DNA of 64,000 bases from a bacterium (GCA_028821265.1 JAPPGU010000082.1:100843-164842); one strand, 5' to 3'. Shown: positions 1-8,787, counted from the stretch's first letter. Notes: generated by a model from the sequence alone, not told the origin. Numbers and translations are program-made.

Positions 1-169
1 AGCCGACCGCGATGGCACCGTAAAGTCCGGCGATGGCACCGAGTCCCGATGCCACCCCGAATGCCAACGACAGGGGCAGAGCAACCACCGCCGCGGTGAT
101 GCCTCCGAAAGCATCATCCCGGAAGTTGCTCGGGGTGTATTCCCGGAAGGTGCCCAGGGTGAGTTTCAC
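1..169 (-). CDS. SulP family anion transporter, N-terminal fragment
   Basis: The minus strand reads from a GTG at 169 off the window edge, so only about 56 N-terminal residues are present. They contain a hydrophilic start followed by AAVVALPLSLAFGVASG and IAGLYGAIAVG, the first transmembrane segment and glycine-rich turn typical of SulP (SLC26-like) permeases for sulfate, bicarbonate or other anions. A stop codon lies just upstream in frame, which supports this start, although the GGACGGAG-like ribosome site is very close to it. It is divergent from cofG with about 160 bp between. The substrate cannot be told from this fragment. Confidence 0.8.
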   Translation of the reverse strand, partial: MKLTLGTFREYTPSNFRDDAFGGITAAVVALPLSLAFGVASGLGAIAGLYGAIAVG

Positions 170-330
170 GCTCCGTCCACTCTACCCCCAGACTGCGTGG
201 CTGACCCGGAATGTCCTCGTGGGGTGCCACCGGCGCATAGGTGGATCCGGCGCCCGGCCGGGCTGATCGAGTAGGACGGACCGGTGCGGGGACCTACCTG
301 TACCCGCACCCTCTAAGATCCGTTGCTCGA

Positions 331-1482
331 ATGGGTTACCCGCCTCCTGACCACCGGCTTGCCGTCGATTACATAGACGGGAGGCTGGATACCCGCCCCC
401 TGTTCGAGCTCGCGGGCCGGATGCGGGACGAAGGGCGGGGCCGGAAGATCACGTACAGCCCCAAGGTGTTCGTTCCGATCACCACCCTGTGCCGGGACGT
501 CTGCACCTACTGCACCTTCGCCAAGCCACCCGGTGCGGGAGGCGAGTACCTGACGCCGGATGACGTGCTGGCGATCACCAAGGCCGGCGATGCGGCCGGA
601 TGTTCCGAGGCGCTCCTGACCCTGGGGGACCGTCCCGAGGAACGCTGGCCCCAGGCGCGAGCGTTCCTGGACTCCCAGGGTCACGACACCACGATCGGCT
701 ATGTCAGGGCCATGAGCGAGCTGATAGTGGAGCATACGGGCCTGTTCCCCCATGCCAATCCCGGGATCATGACCAGCCCCGAAATCGAGGCCCTGCGCCC
801 GACCAACGTGTCGATGGGCCTGATGCTCGAGAACATCTCCCCCCGCCTGATGGAGCCCGGCATGCCTCACCACAACTGTCCCGACAAGGATCCGGCCGTC
901 CGGATGAGGACCATCGAGGCGGCCGGTGCGGCGCGCGTCCCGTTCACAACCGGAGTCCTGGTAGGGATCGGTGAGACCACCCCCGAGATCGTCGACAGTC
1001 TGTTCGCAATCCGGGAGGTACATGCCCGCTGGGGCCACATCCAGGAGGTCATCATCCAGAACTTCCGGGCCAAGGCCGACACTCTGATGCGTAGATCGGC
1101 CGAGCCCATACCGGCGTGGTTCGCCAGGGTGGTGGCGGTGGCTCGCTGGATCCTCGGACCGGAGATGAACCTGCAGGTGCCCCCCAACCTCACCGAGCGG
1201 TACGAGATCTACCTGGAGGCCGGTATCAACGATTGGGGAGGGGTGTCTCCGCTTACGATCGACTGGGTCAACCCGGAGGCGCCCTGGCCCCATCTGGACG
1301 AATTACGCGCCCGGACGGAGGCCCGCGGCTTCGAGCTGGTGCCCCGTCTCCCCGTCTATCCCGAGTTCATCAGCGATACCTGGATGGACGCCGGCCTGAT
1401 CGGACGGGCGCACGCCGCGACCGATGACGGTGGGTACGCTAGGAGGGTGCTGAAAAACGTCCGGTTGGAGGCATCCCTATGA
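331..1482 (+). CDS. cofG: CofG, 7,8-didemethyl-8-hydroxy-5-deazariboflavin (FO) synthase subunit 1
   Basis: Radical SAM enzyme that, with CofH, builds the deazaflavin FO, precursor of coenzyme F420, in the cytoplasm. The cluster motif CRDVCTYC (CxxxCxxC) lies at residues 54-61 from the ATG at 331, followed by a TFAKPPG stretch typical of CofG. The C-terminal half carries VPPNL and the GINDWGG motif of the family. About 383 residues is normal. The frame is open back to 241, but the conserved region starts near MGYPPPDH. A TAAGAT box at 314-319 would give a very short leader. The gene overlaps cofH by ATGA, so the two are translationally coupled. In many actinobacteria both activities are fused as FbiC; here they are separate. 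Confidence 0.93.
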   Translation: MGYPPPDHRLAVDYIDGRLDTRPLFELAGRMRDEGRGRKITYSPKVFVPITTLCRDVCTYCTFAKPPGAGGEYLTPDDVLAITKAGDAAGCSEALLTLGDRPEERWPQARAFLDSQGHDTTIGYVRAMSELIVEHTGLFPHANPGIMTSPEIEALRPTNVSMGLMLENISPRLMEPGMPHHNCPDKDPAVRMRTIEAAGAARVPFTTGVLVGIGETTPEIVDSLFAIREVHARWGHIQEVIIQNFRAKADTLMRRSAEPIPAWFARVVAVARWILGPEMNLQVPPNLTERYEIYLEAGINDWGGVSPLTIDWVNPEAPWPHLDELRARTEARGFELVPRLPVYPEFISDTWMDAGLIGRAHAATDDGGYARRVLKNVRLEASL

Positions 1483-3368
1483 CACGACGGACCCACGCCG
1501 ACATCACGTTCTGCCGCCTTCGACCGGCCCACGGGGTTACCGAGGCCGCGGCGGCCACCCGCCGCGCCGAAGGCACCACCTCCCTCGAGATGCCGTGCCC
1601 GGACGACCGGTCGGTAGCGGCCTGCCTGTCCGGGGGCCTGCTTCCGGTGTCCGTGGGTGTAGCGGAGGCAGGGGTCATCTCCTGGGTGGTACCGCCGGAT
1701 GAGGCCCTCGAACTGTCGGACCGTGGGGTTGCCGGTTGGCGCCTCACGGTGGTCCACACGGACGACCGGTCCGCGGTGATCGACGCCCTGGCGAGAACGA
1801 GCGCGGCCTTCCTCCGCACCGGGCGGAGCCGGGTGGGGGAGGCTGCCGATATCTGCGGCCTTCCAGCCATCGACGCGAGACCGTCGGTGTTCGCCGACTC
1901 GGTGGTGGAAGCCGTCAACGCGGTCGATGAAGGCGCCCGCGACCTCCTCCTGCGTGATTGGGACACCGAGAGGATCGGTGAGCTCAGGGTGGCGCTGGGC
2001 GGTCGGCTGGTCGAGCGGGTGGCCGTGCCCGGCGGGATCACGGTGGACGAGGCTCGGGATTCGCTGGTGCGCGATCTGTTCAAGGCGTACCTGGACCTGG
2101 TCGACGGGGGCGGTTACGCCCGGCCTCGATACGCATGGGCGCCCGGCATGGCGGTCTCGCCTCCTCTCAGCCCGCGGCGGATTTCGGCCGCCTGGCCGGA
2201 CGCTCTGTGGACGGACGGAGCCTGGCCCGGGATGGCCCAGGCCTCACCGGCGGTTCGGGCCATACTCGACCGGTCGATCGAGGCCAAGCCGCCCACCGTG
2301 CCCGAGATCGCCACGCTCCTGTCGGCTCGTGGCGATGACGTGGACGCCATAGCCGCCGTGGCGGATGTCCTCCGCAGGGAACGGGTAGGAGAGACCGTCA
2401 CCTACGTGGTGAACCGCAACATCAACTACACCAACGTCTGCTACTTCCGCTGCGGCTTCTGCGCCTTCTCGAAGGGTCCCCGCAGCCTGAACCTGCGCGG
2501 CGACCCCTATCTCATGTCGATCGAGGAGGTGGTGGACCGGACAACAGAGGCGGCGGCGCGAGGCGCTACCGAGGTGTGCCTCCAAGGGGGGATACACCCC
2601 GAATTCACCGGCCGGTTCTACGTGGACGTGTTGTCGTCCATCAAGGCGGCGGCGCCCGAGATGCACGTCCACGGCTTCACCCCGCTTGAGGTGTGGCAGG
2701 GAGCGGAGACCCTGGGCATGTCGATCCGGGCGTTCCTCGAGATGCTCAAGGAGGCCGGCCTCGGCACCTTGCCGGGGACAGCGGCGGAGATTCTCGATGA
2801 CCGGATCCGGAGACACCTGTGCCCCGACAAGATCCGCACGTCACAGTGGGCCGAGGTGATGCTCACCGCCCACGAGTTGGGGCTCCGGTCGACGTCCACC
2901 ATCATGTTCGGCCACATCGACGACCCCCTGTCCTGGGCCAACCACCTGGAGGTCATCCGGGAGATCCAGCGCCGTACGGGCGGCTTCACGGAGCTGGTGC
3001 CGCTCCCGTTCGTCCACATGGGAGCGCCGATCTACCTCCGGGGACGGGCGCGGCCCGGCCCCACCTGGGACGAGGTGGTCCTGGTTCATGCGGTTGCCCG
3101 CCTGGCTCTGGATGGCCTGGTTCCCAACATCCAGGCGTCGTGGGTGAAGCTGGGCACCGACGGCGCCGCCCGGCTCCTTTCGGCCGGCTGCAATGACCTG
3201 GGCGGCACCTTGATGAACGAGACGATCTCGCGCGCCGCCGGCGCGTCGCACGGCCAGGAGATGGGTGCTGCGGAGCTCGAGGCGGTGATCGAGGAGGCAG
3301 GACGTACTCCGGCCCGGCGCGATACGCTCTACCGCGCGGTCGAGGGCCGGGTCCGGCCTCGCATCTGA
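1479..3368 (+). CDS. cofH: CofH, FO synthase subunit 2, with a long unrecognised N-terminal region
   Basis: The C-terminal part (about residues 255-629) is CofH: TYVVNRNINYTNVC leads into the radical SAM motif C321-x3-C325-x2-C328, then GGIHPEF and, near the end, GGTLMNETISRAAG. CofH joins tyrosine to 5-amino-6-ribitylaminouracil for FO synthesis. The ATG overlaps the cofG stop and has a GGAGG site upstream, so the long start is well supported. That leaves about 210-250 residues before the CofH core. They contain no CxxxCxxC, so they are not a second CofG domain, and I do not recognise them; they include a VAVPGGITVDEARDSLVRDL stretch. A linker near 215-255 is Pro/Trp rich. Total 629 residues, well above the roughly 370-400 usual for CofH. 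Confidence 0.92.
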   Translation: MTRRTHADITFCRLRPAHGVTEAAAATRRAEGTTSLEMPCPDDRSVAACLSGGLLPVSVGVAEAGVISWVVPPDEALELSDRGVAGWRLTVVHTDDRSAVIDALARTSAAFLRTGRSRVGEAADICGLPAIDARPSVFADSVVEAVNAVDEGARDLLLRDWDTERIGELRVALGGRLVERVAVPGGITVDEARDSLVRDLFKAYLDLVDGGGYARPRYAWAPGMAVSPPLSPRRISAAWPDALWTDGAWPGMAQASPAVRAILDRSIEAKPPTVPEIATLLSARGDDVDAIAAVADVLRRERVGETVTYVVNRNINYTNVCYFRCGFCAFSKGPRSLNLRGDPYLMSIEEVVDRTTEAAARGATEVCLQGGIHPEFTGRFYVDVLSSIKAAAPEMHVHGFTPLEVWQGAETLGMSIRAFLEMLKEAGLGTLPGTAAEILDDRIRRHLCPDKIRTSQWAEVMLTAHELGLRSTSTIMFGHIDDPLSWANHLEVIREIQRRTGGFTELVPLPFVHMGAPIYLRGRARPGPTWDEVVLVHAVARLALDGLVPNIQASWVKLGTDGAARLLSAGCNDLGGTLMNETISRAAGASHGQEMGAAELEAVIEEAGRTPARRDTLYRAVEGRVRPRI

Positions 3369-3423
3369 GGACGCGCGGTCACCCGGCCGGTCTCGTCGCG
3401 ATCGAGACGGTAGGGAGAGAACC

Positions 3424-4089
3424 ATGATCGACGTGGCGGTCATAACCCTGTTCCCCGGGTTCTTCAGCGGCCCGACCGGGGTGGGCGTGGTCGCCAAGGC
3501 CGTGCAAACCGGCGCCATGGATCTGAGCTTCATCAACCTCCGCGAGTACGGGATCGGCGTTCATCGCCAGGTCGACGATGCTCCCTTCGGCGGGGGCGCC
3601 GGGATGGTGCTCATGCCCGGTCCGCTGGCTGATGCCATCGAGAGCCGGCTCGATACCCACAAGGTGCTCTTGACACCGGCCGGGCGGCCCCTCCGCCAGA
3701 GCACGCTGGACCGGCTGGCGGGGTACGAGGCGTTGACCCTGGTGTGCGGCCGGTACGAAGGTGTGGACGAGCGATTCGTCGAGGAGTTCGTCGACGAGGA
3801 AGTCTCGCTGGGCGACTTCGTCCTGGCCGGGGGCGACGCCGCCGCGCTGGCCGTCATAGAAGGGGTGGCCCGCCTGCTGCCCAGCGTGCTCGGCAACCCC
3901 CGGTCGCTGGACAACGAGTCGTTCCGGGATGGCCTGCTCGAGGAACCCCAGTACACCCGACCCGCCGTATTCAGGGGCCGGTCCGTGCCGGAAGTCCTGG
4001 TTTCGGGGGACCACGGGCGGATCGAGACCTGGCGAGAGGCACAACGAGTCGAGAGAACCCGGGAACGGCGTCCCGACCTGCTCGCGTAG
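3424..4089 (+). CDS. trmD: tRNA (guanine-37-N1)-methyltransferase TrmD
   Basis: SPOUT-class methyltransferase that makes m1G37 in tRNAs reading CNN codons and prevents +1 frameshifting. Visible family signatures are the start ([10 protein letters not shown]), [21 protein letters not shown] and [11 protein letters not shown] (knot region binding S-adenosylmethionine), and the end [15 protein letters not shown] with [10 protein letters not shown]. 221 residues is normal. The start is set by AGGGAGAGA just before ATG. It precedes rplS as in most bacteria, but the usual rpsP-rimM pair is not upstream; cofH takes that place. Confidence 0.96.
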   Translation: MIDVAVITLFPGFFSGPTGVGVVAKAVQTGAMDLSFINLREYGIGVHRQVDDAPFGGGAGMVLMPGPLADAIESRLDTHKVLLTPAGRPLRQSTLDRLAGYEALTLVCGRYEGVDERFVEEFVDEEVSLGDFVLAGGDAAALAVIEGVARLLPSVLGNPRSLDNESFRDGLLEEPQYTRPAVFRGRSVPEVLVSGDHGRIETWREAQRVERTRERRPDLLA

Positions 4090-4229
4090 GAGGGTGGCCG
4101 GTTCTTGTTGGAATCGGCCCTCGGAACTGGGTAAACTGCCTGGGCTGCTTACCCTGTCAGGCAGACCCACGATCTCTCGAAGCAGCCTGGTCGCGGGTCC
4201 GGCAGGATCGCGATCGTGAGGAGACCTCG

Positions 4230-4571
4230 ATGAACGACCTCCAGTATGTCGAGCGCGCCCATCTGCGCGAGGAAGTGCCCGATTTCCGTCCCGGCGACAC
4301 CGTCAAGGTACACGTTCGCGTGGTCGAGGGCGGCCGGGAGCGCATCCAGATATTCGAAGGGGTGGTAATCGCCCGGGACGGCGGCGGCCTCTCCGAAACC
4401 TTCACCGTTCGCAAGATCAGCTTCGGCGTAGGGGTGGAGCGCATCTTCCCGGTTCACGCCCCGATCGTCCAGAAGATCGAGGTGACCCGCCGCGGGCAGG
4501 TCCGCCGCGCCAAGCTCTACTACCTGAGAGGCCGGGTCGGTAGGGCGGCGCGCATCAAGGAGAAGCGGTAG
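4230..4571 (+). CDS. rplS: 50S ribosomal protein L19
   Basis: 113 residues with the L19 signature: [15 protein letters not shown] near the start, [32 protein letters not shown], and the basic C-terminus [21 protein letters not shown]19 lies at the 30S-50S interface. GAGGAG at about 4218-4223 precedes the ATG at 4230, which also matches the family start. It follows trmD by about 140 bp. Confidence 0.97.
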   Translation: MNDLQYVERAHLREEVPDFRPGDTVKVHVRVVEGGRERIQIFEGVVIARDGGGLSETFTVRKISFGVGVERIFPVHAPIVQKIEVTRRGQVRRAKLYYLRGRVGRAARIKEKR

Positions 4572-4668
4572 GAGACATACCGCCGGCCCGCGGAGTGACA
4601 AAGTTCCGGTGCCCTCGTAGGCCCCGGATGGATTTGCGCACCGGCGCCGTTGTGCTGATCGGCCACAG

Positions 4669-5358
4669 GTGATCGACCAGCCGCCCCCTCTCCCACCACC
4701 GGGTCGGGAACGACCCGGAGCGGATCGTGCCCCAGCACGGGCGCACGCCTCGCCATCACCCCCGGTGCGGCGCTACGGCGCCCGGTTCGTGCGGGAGGCC
4801 ACCGGCGTGCTGCTCCTGGCCCTGGTCGTGGCGGTACTGGTCAAGGTCTTCCTTGTCCAGGCCTTCTTCATCCCCTCCGAGTCGATGATCCCCACGCTGG
4901 AGATCGATGACCGGGTGTTGGTCAGCAGGATCGCCTACCTCCTCGATGGTCCCGACCGGGGCGAGGTGATCGTCTTCGACATGCCGATGGAGTACGAGGA
5001 TCCGCCCGAGCCGATCTGGGAGAGCATGGTTCGCCACGTTGTCGAGGCGGTCGGCATCCGGGTGGCGCGCGTGGAGGACCTGATCAAGCGGGTGATCGCG
5101 GTAGGCGGGGACCGGCTGGAGGTCCGGGACAACCGGGTGGTAGTCAACGGGCTGGTGCTGGACGAGCCCTACGTGCCGCCCGGGGCGCGGATGGCCGACC
5201 TCGGCCCGATCTACATACCCGACGGGCATGTGTGGGTGATGGGCGACAACCGCGACAACAGCCGCGACAGCCGGAGTTTCGGGCCGGTCCCGGTTGACAC
5301 CATCGTGGGCCGCGCCTTCATCCGGTTCTGGCCCGTGTCTCGTCTGGAAGGCCTGTAA
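4669..5358 (+). CDS. lepB: Signal peptidase I
   Basis: Membrane-bound serine/lysine-dyad protease that removes signal peptides from exported proteins. From the GTG at 4669 there is a Pro-rich cytoplasmic N-terminus of about 40 residues, one transmembrane helix (about 44-63), then the nucleophile motif PSESM (Ser72) and the general-base motif LIKRVIAVGGD (Lys140). MGDNRDNSRDSR near the C-terminus is the conserved box. 229 residues. The start is uncertain because the N-terminal 35 residues are low complexity and the ribosome site is weak. Placement after rplS is common in actinobacteria. The stop is followed at once by a heptad repeat array. Confidence 0.95.
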   Translation: MIDQPPPLPPPGRERPGADRAPARAHASPSPPVRRYGARFVREATGVLLLALVVAVLVKVFLVQAFFIPSESMIPTLEIDDRVLVSRIAYLLDGPDRGEVIVFDMPMEYEDPPEPIWESMVRHVVEAVGIRVARVEDLIKRVIAVGGDRLEVRDNRVVVNGLVLDEPYVPPGARMADLGPIYIPDGHVWVMGDNRDNSRDSRSFGPVPVDTIVGRAFIRFWPVSRLEGL

Positions 5359-5359
5359 C

Positions 5360-5396
5360 TTGCTAGTTGCTAGTTGCTAGTTGCTAGTTGCTAGTT
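5360..5396 (+). repeat. Heptad tandem repeat array, (TTGCTAG)x5
   Basis: Five perfect copies of TTGCTAG plus two bases, directly after the lepB stop codon and before yraN. The array runs into TATATTGACTATCGACTAC, so imperfect heptads may continue downstream. The same unit (written CTAGTTG) occurs after folC near 20.9 kb and in degenerate form at 47.1 and 57.6 kb. Confidence 0.93.
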
Positions 5397-5401
5397 ATAT
5401 T
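5374..5401 (+). promoter_or_regulatory. Putative promoter for yraN formed by the heptad array
   Basis: TTGCTA (5374-5379) resembles a -35 box and lies 16 bp from TATATT (5396-5401), a good -10 box. Transcription would start near 5408, about 64 nt before the yraN ATG. Because the heptad repeats the -35-like hexamer every 7 bp, only one unit is at the right distance. The same arrangement recurs before ndk. Inferred from sequence only. Confidence 0.45.
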
Positions 5402-5471
5402 GACTATCGACTACTACCTGTCACTGGCGTGCCTTAGGTTGGCCGTACTGCCGGACCGAGGCTCGACTCAT

Positions 5472-5819
5472 ATGAGCGACAGCGATTTCAGCACTCACGG
5501 GCGCCGCCTGGGCGCGTTCGGGGAGCGGTTGGCGGCCTCGTTCCTCGAGCGGAACGGCGTCCGGGTGCTCGAGAGGAACATCCGGATCGGCCGGGGAGAG
5601 GTCGATCTGGTTGCGGCGGACCGGAGCGGGCGGTTCGTGGTGGAGGTGAAGAGCGGCACGGAGGTGCCGGGCGAGCATCCCCGGTGGAACTTCACCGACC
5701 GCAAGGCGCGGCAGGTGGTGCGGATGGCTCGTTCGCTAGGAATCCGCCGGGTCGATCTGGTCACTGTCGTGGTCGGGGACGACGGTGTGGGGGTCGAGTG
5801 GCACCCACGGGTCGCCTAG
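5472..5819 (+). CDS. YraN/UPF0102 family nuclease-like protein
   Basis: 115 residues with the family core RRLGAFGERLAASFLERNG, then GRGEVDLVAAD and VVEVKSG, which form the D...ExK metal site of the PD-(D/E)XK-like fold seen in Holliday-junction resolvase relatives. The cellular role of the family is poorly defined. I start at the ATG at 5472 because the family begins close to it; the frame is open further upstream into the repeat array. Its 3' end overlaps the minus-strand gene 5736-6026. It precedes comM and dprA, as in many actinobacteria. Confidence 0.88.
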   Translation: MSDSDFSTHGRRLGAFGERLAASFLERNGVRVLERNIRIGRGEVDLVAADRSGRFVVEVKSGTEVPGEHPRWNFTDRKARQVVRMARSLGIRRVDLVTVVVGDDGVGVEWHPRVA

Positions 5820-6026
5820 GAGCGCTCTTCGGCCTCCGACGCGGCGCCGCTCCTTGTTCCAGCATCCCCGGTGCCAGTGCCGGCGCAGGTCCGGGGCCTC
5901 TTCGGGTACCACCACGACGTGGTACCTCCCCTTCGGGATCGTCTGCCCGCAACCCCCGCATTCGTAGGGCTTGAGAGCCGAGGAGGGCTGGACCGGACGG
6001 ACGCTCAGCCGCCCAGGAAGGCCCAT
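5736..6026 (-). CDS. Small zinc-ribbon-like protein of an actinobacterial family
   Basis: 96 residues. The core is YECGGCGQTIPKG, then RRHWHRGCW: a CxxC pair and a HxxxC/HWHxxC pair that could bind one zinc. I recall similar short proteins in other actinobacteria (CPGCDQEIRPG...RRHWHTACW type) with no known function. The ATG at 6026 lies inside the upstream gene 6005-6118, so the two overlap and are probably cotranscribed. The C-terminal 28 codons overlap the end of yraN on the other strand; that tail looks unconserved and may be the weaker part of the call. Confidence 0.62.
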   Translation of the reverse strand: MGLPGRLSVRPVQPSSALKPYECGGCGQTIPKGRYHVVVVPEEAPDLRRHWHRGCWNKERRRVGGRRALLGDPWVPLDPHTVVPDHDSDQIDPADS

Positions 6027-6118
6027 GCCACCAGGGCGGCCGTCACAGCGATGGCTCCCACCACCATCACCACATCGGCCGCCCGACGTTCCTGCTTGCG
6101 GAAGGGGTTGAATCCCAT
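6005..6118 (-). CDS. Very small single-pass membrane protein (37 residues)
   Basis: Starts MGFNPFRKQERRAADVV, a basic cytosolic N-terminus, followed by one hydrophobic helix ending in WAFLGG. The pattern (FNPFR, basic run, ADxVMV helix) resembles short membrane proteins I have seen in other actinobacteria; function unknown. It is divergent from comM with about 95 bp between starts. The next minus-strand gene begins inside it, suggesting one transcript. Confidence 0.6.
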   Translation of the reverse strand: MGFNPFRKQERRAADVVMVVGAIAVTAALVAWAFLGG

Positions 6119-6212
6119 GCCGCGATGTTATCCCGGCGTTCGCCTCACGTCGGTCCCCGCGCCTGAGATGGAACTTTTCGCGTTCTGGAGAATCCTGTCA
6201 CAGCCCCTCCCC

Positions 6213-7700
6213 ATGCTTCGGGTCATGTTCGCATCAACCAACTCCGTAGCCCTGGTCGGCGTAGAGGCGCGCGCCGTCAAGGTGGAGGCTCATGTCGGAG
6301 GAGGAGAGAAGGGCCGTCTGAACGTGGTGGGCTTGCCCGATACCGCGGTTCGGGAGGCCAAGGACCGGGTCATGGCGGCCATGTCGGTGGCCGGCTACCG
6401 ATTCCCGCCGAAGACGGTGACGGTGAACCTGGCGCCGGCCGACCTTCCCAAGTCGGGGAGCGCGTACGACCTCCCCATAGCGCTGGCATTGCTGGCCGCC
6501 GCCGGCGAGATCCCTAGGGGTGCCTGCCAGGTGGTCGCCCTGGGCGAGCTGGCTCTCGATGGGAGTATCCGGCCTGCTCGGGGCGGGCTCGGAGCGGCCA
6601 TCGTGGCGTCGGACATGGGAGTTCCGTGCCTCCTACCCCCGGGCGCAGCCGAGGAGGCGAGCACTGTCTCGTCAGCCGAGGTCCGGATGGTGGGATCCCT
6701 GGGAGCCGCGATTGCGGCCGCGCTGGGAGAGGGTGAATTCCGGCCGCCGCTGCCGCCGGCCGAGCCGCCCACCGTGTCCATGCCCGACCTCTCGGAGGTT
6801 CGAGGCCAGCCGCTGGCCAAGCGGGCGCTCGAAGTGGCGGCCGCGGGAGGTCATCATCTGCTCCTGTCGGGCGCGCCGGGATCAGGCAAGACCATGCTGG
6901 CCCGATGCCTGCCGGGCGTGTTGCCGGCGCTCGACGAGCGCACCGCCCTGGAGGTGGCGCAGGTCTGGTCGTCAGCGGGGCGGCCGAGGCCGGCGTTGTT
7001 CCAGCCTCCTATCCGCTCGCCGCACCACACGGCCACCACGGCAGCCGTGATCGGCGGAGGATCGGGCATACCGGTGCCGGGTGAGGTCAGCATGGCGCAC
7101 CGCGGCGTGCTCTTCCTGGATGAGCTCGGGGAGTTCCCGCCCAGCTTGCTGGACGCACTTCGCCAGCCGCTGGAGGAGGGTCAGGTCACCATCGCCCGCA
7201 AGGGTGTCTCGGTCACGTTCCCGTCCATGGTCCAGTTGGTGGCTGCTACCAACCCGTGCCCCTGCGGGTACGACGGTGACAACCGGCATGGGTGCTCGTG
7301 TTCGGACCGCATGAAGCAGCGCTACAGGCGGCGCCTGTCGGGGCCCCTGATGGACCGCTTCGATATCCGCATCAAGGTGAACAGGGTGGATCCGGACGCC
7401 ATGATCGGCCCGCCCGAGGAGCCCTCCAGCGAGGTGGCCAAGCGGATCGCATCGGCCCGTGAGGCACAGGAGCTACGCGGTGCCAGCAACCGCAGCCTGA
7501 GCCGGACCGGCCTCGACTCGCTCGAGGTGGCCGTCGGCGCCCAGCGGTTGGTCGAGGGCGCCCTCCGGCACGGCAGCCTCACGGGGCGGGGCTTCGACCG
7601 GGTCCGGCGCCTGTCCCGAACGATCGCGGATCTCGCCGGATCTGTCGCCGTCGAGGAACCCCATGCCGCCGAGGCGCTGGCCCTGAGGGGGCTGGTATGA
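6213..7700 (+). CDS. comM: ComM/YifB-like Mg chelatase-type AAA ATPase
   Basis: ComM proteins are hexameric helicases that promote branch migration during natural transformation. The N-terminal domain shows VALVGVEARAVKVEAHV and NVVGLPDTAVREAKDRV. The AAA core has Walker A GAPGSGKT, Walker B GVLFLDELGEF, and the cysteine-containing loop PCPCGYDGDNRHGCSC. MDRFDIRIKV and a C-terminal helical region follow. About 495 residues, typical. The start is either ATG 6213 or ATG 6225; the frame is open to 5871 but upstream residues do not resemble the family. The stop overlaps the dprA start. Confidence 0.93.
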   Translation: MLRVMFASTNSVALVGVEARAVKVEAHVGGGEKGRLNVVGLPDTAVREAKDRVMAAMSVAGYRFPPKTVTVNLAPADLPKSGSAYDLPIALALLAAAGEIPRGACQVVALGELALDGSIRPARGGLGAAIVASDMGVPCLLPPGAAEEASTVSSAEVRMVGSLGAAIAAALGEGEFRPPLPPAEPPTVSMPDLSEVRGQPLAKRALEVAAAGGHHLLLSGAPGSGKTMLARCLPGVLPALDERTALEVAQVWSSAGRPRPALFQPPIRSPHHTATTAAVIGGGSGIPVPGEVSMAHRGVLFLDELGEFPPSLLDALRQPLEEGQVTIARKGVSVTFPSMVQLVAATNPCPCGYDGDNRHGCSCSDRMKQRYRRRLSGPLMDRFDIRIKVNRVDPDAMIGPPEEPSSEVAKRIASAREAQELRGASNRSLSRTGLDSLEVAVGAQRLVEGALRHGSLTGRGFDRVRRLSRTIADLAGSVAVEEPHAAEALALRGLV

Positions 7701-8755
7701 CCTACGACCCCGACGCCCTCATCAGGCTGGCCCATGTCGGCATGCACCCTGATCGGCTCCGCAAACTCGTCAGCAAGGCCGGAACCCCGACACGGGTTCT
7801 GAGGAAGATCGAGCAGGGCGAGCTGGCGGTCCCCGCCATTGCCCGGGAAGCGGCCGGCGTCCCCGCGGACGAGCGCAGGGAGCGGCTCGACCGGGCCGGG
7901 ATCGAGTTCCTGGTTCGAGGCGAGCCGGGATTCCCCAGACGGCTCGGTGACCTGGAGGACGCCCCGCTCTTCCTCTTCCAGAAGGGCGGGCCCTCCCGGG
8001 GCAAGGCGGTGGCAATTGTCGGCACCCGCACCTGCACCACCTACGGGAGGCGCCTGGCGGAGAGATATGGTGAGGCGGTGTCCCGAGCCGGCTGGTGGGT
8101 GGCGAGCGGCCTTGCCAAGGGTATCGACGGCGCCGCCCACCGCGGTTCGTTGCGCGGTCCCACACCGGGCATCGCGGTGCTGGGCTCCGGGGTTGACGTC
8201 TGGTACCCGCGCGCACACCGCGACCTCGGGATATCGCTCCTGGAGGCGGGCGGCGCGGTGTGGAGCGAGGCGCCTCCGGGCGCCCGCCCGCTCGGCTGGC
8301 GCTTCCCGCCCCGGAACCGGCTCATATCCGGGATCGCCCATGCCGTGGTGGTGGTGGAGGCGGGCGTCAAGGGAGGCGCGCTGGTCACCGCCCGGATGGC
8401 CCTCGAGCAGGGACGCGAGATCTTCGCCACTCCCGGCGACGTGGGCAGGCCCAGCTCGGTGGGGTGCAACCTGTTGATCAGGGACGGCGCCGTTCCGGTC
8501 CTCGACGCCGACGACCTGGTGGAGGGTCTGGAACTGGCCATGGGACCGTCGCCCGGCGCAACACCTTCCCAGGCATCCGCGGCGTTGGGGAACCCAGCCG
8601 TTCCCGTGGCGGAGTTCCTCGCCACCCTGGGCGATGACCCCGCCTCCGGCATGGCCGAACTCGGGCGTCTGATGGCCCAGGGAGCGGCCACGATCGACGC
8701 CGACGGCATGGTGGTGACCGTTCGCAGCAGGACACCGGGTGACCCGATCCTGTGA
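7697..8755 (+). CDS. dprA: DNA processing protein DprA
   Basis: Loads RecA on incoming single-stranded DNA during transformation and protects it. The Rossmann-like core is clear: GEPGFPRRL, VAIVGTRTCTTYG, VASGLAKGIDGAAH, GIAVLGSGVDVWYPR, FPPRNRLISG and VVVVEAGVKGGALVTA. 352 residues. ATGA overlap with comM fixes the start and implies coupling. The C-terminal segment (about 280-352) would be the winged-helix-like region and is less conserved. Confidence 0.95.
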   Translation: MTYDPDALIRLAHVGMHPDRLRKLVSKAGTPTRVLRKIEQGELAVPAIAREAAGVPADERRERLDRAGIEFLVRGEPGFPRRLGDLEDAPLFLFQKGGPSRGKAVAIVGTRTCTTYGRRLAERYGEAVSRAGWWVASGLAKGIDGAAHRGSLRGPTPGIAVLGSGVDVWYPRAHRDLGISLLEAGGAVWSEAPPGARPLGWRFPPRNRLISGIAHAVVVVEAGVKGGALVTARMALEQGREIFATPGDVGRPSSVGCNLLIRDGAVPVLDADDLVEGLELAMGPSPGATPSQASAALGNPAVPVAEFLATLGDDPASGMAELGRLMAQGAATIDADGMVVTVRSRTPGDPIL

Positions 8756-8787
8756 GACGGCTCGGTCCCACTGGCTACGCTGGAGTC

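Noticed and set aside
33..266. 77-residue plus-strand frame at the window start
   Set aside because: It lies opposite the SulP transporter fragment, which has clear transmembrane motifs.
5360..5396. CRISPR-like array
   Set aside because: Units are 7 bp and contiguous with no spacers, and no cas gene is present.
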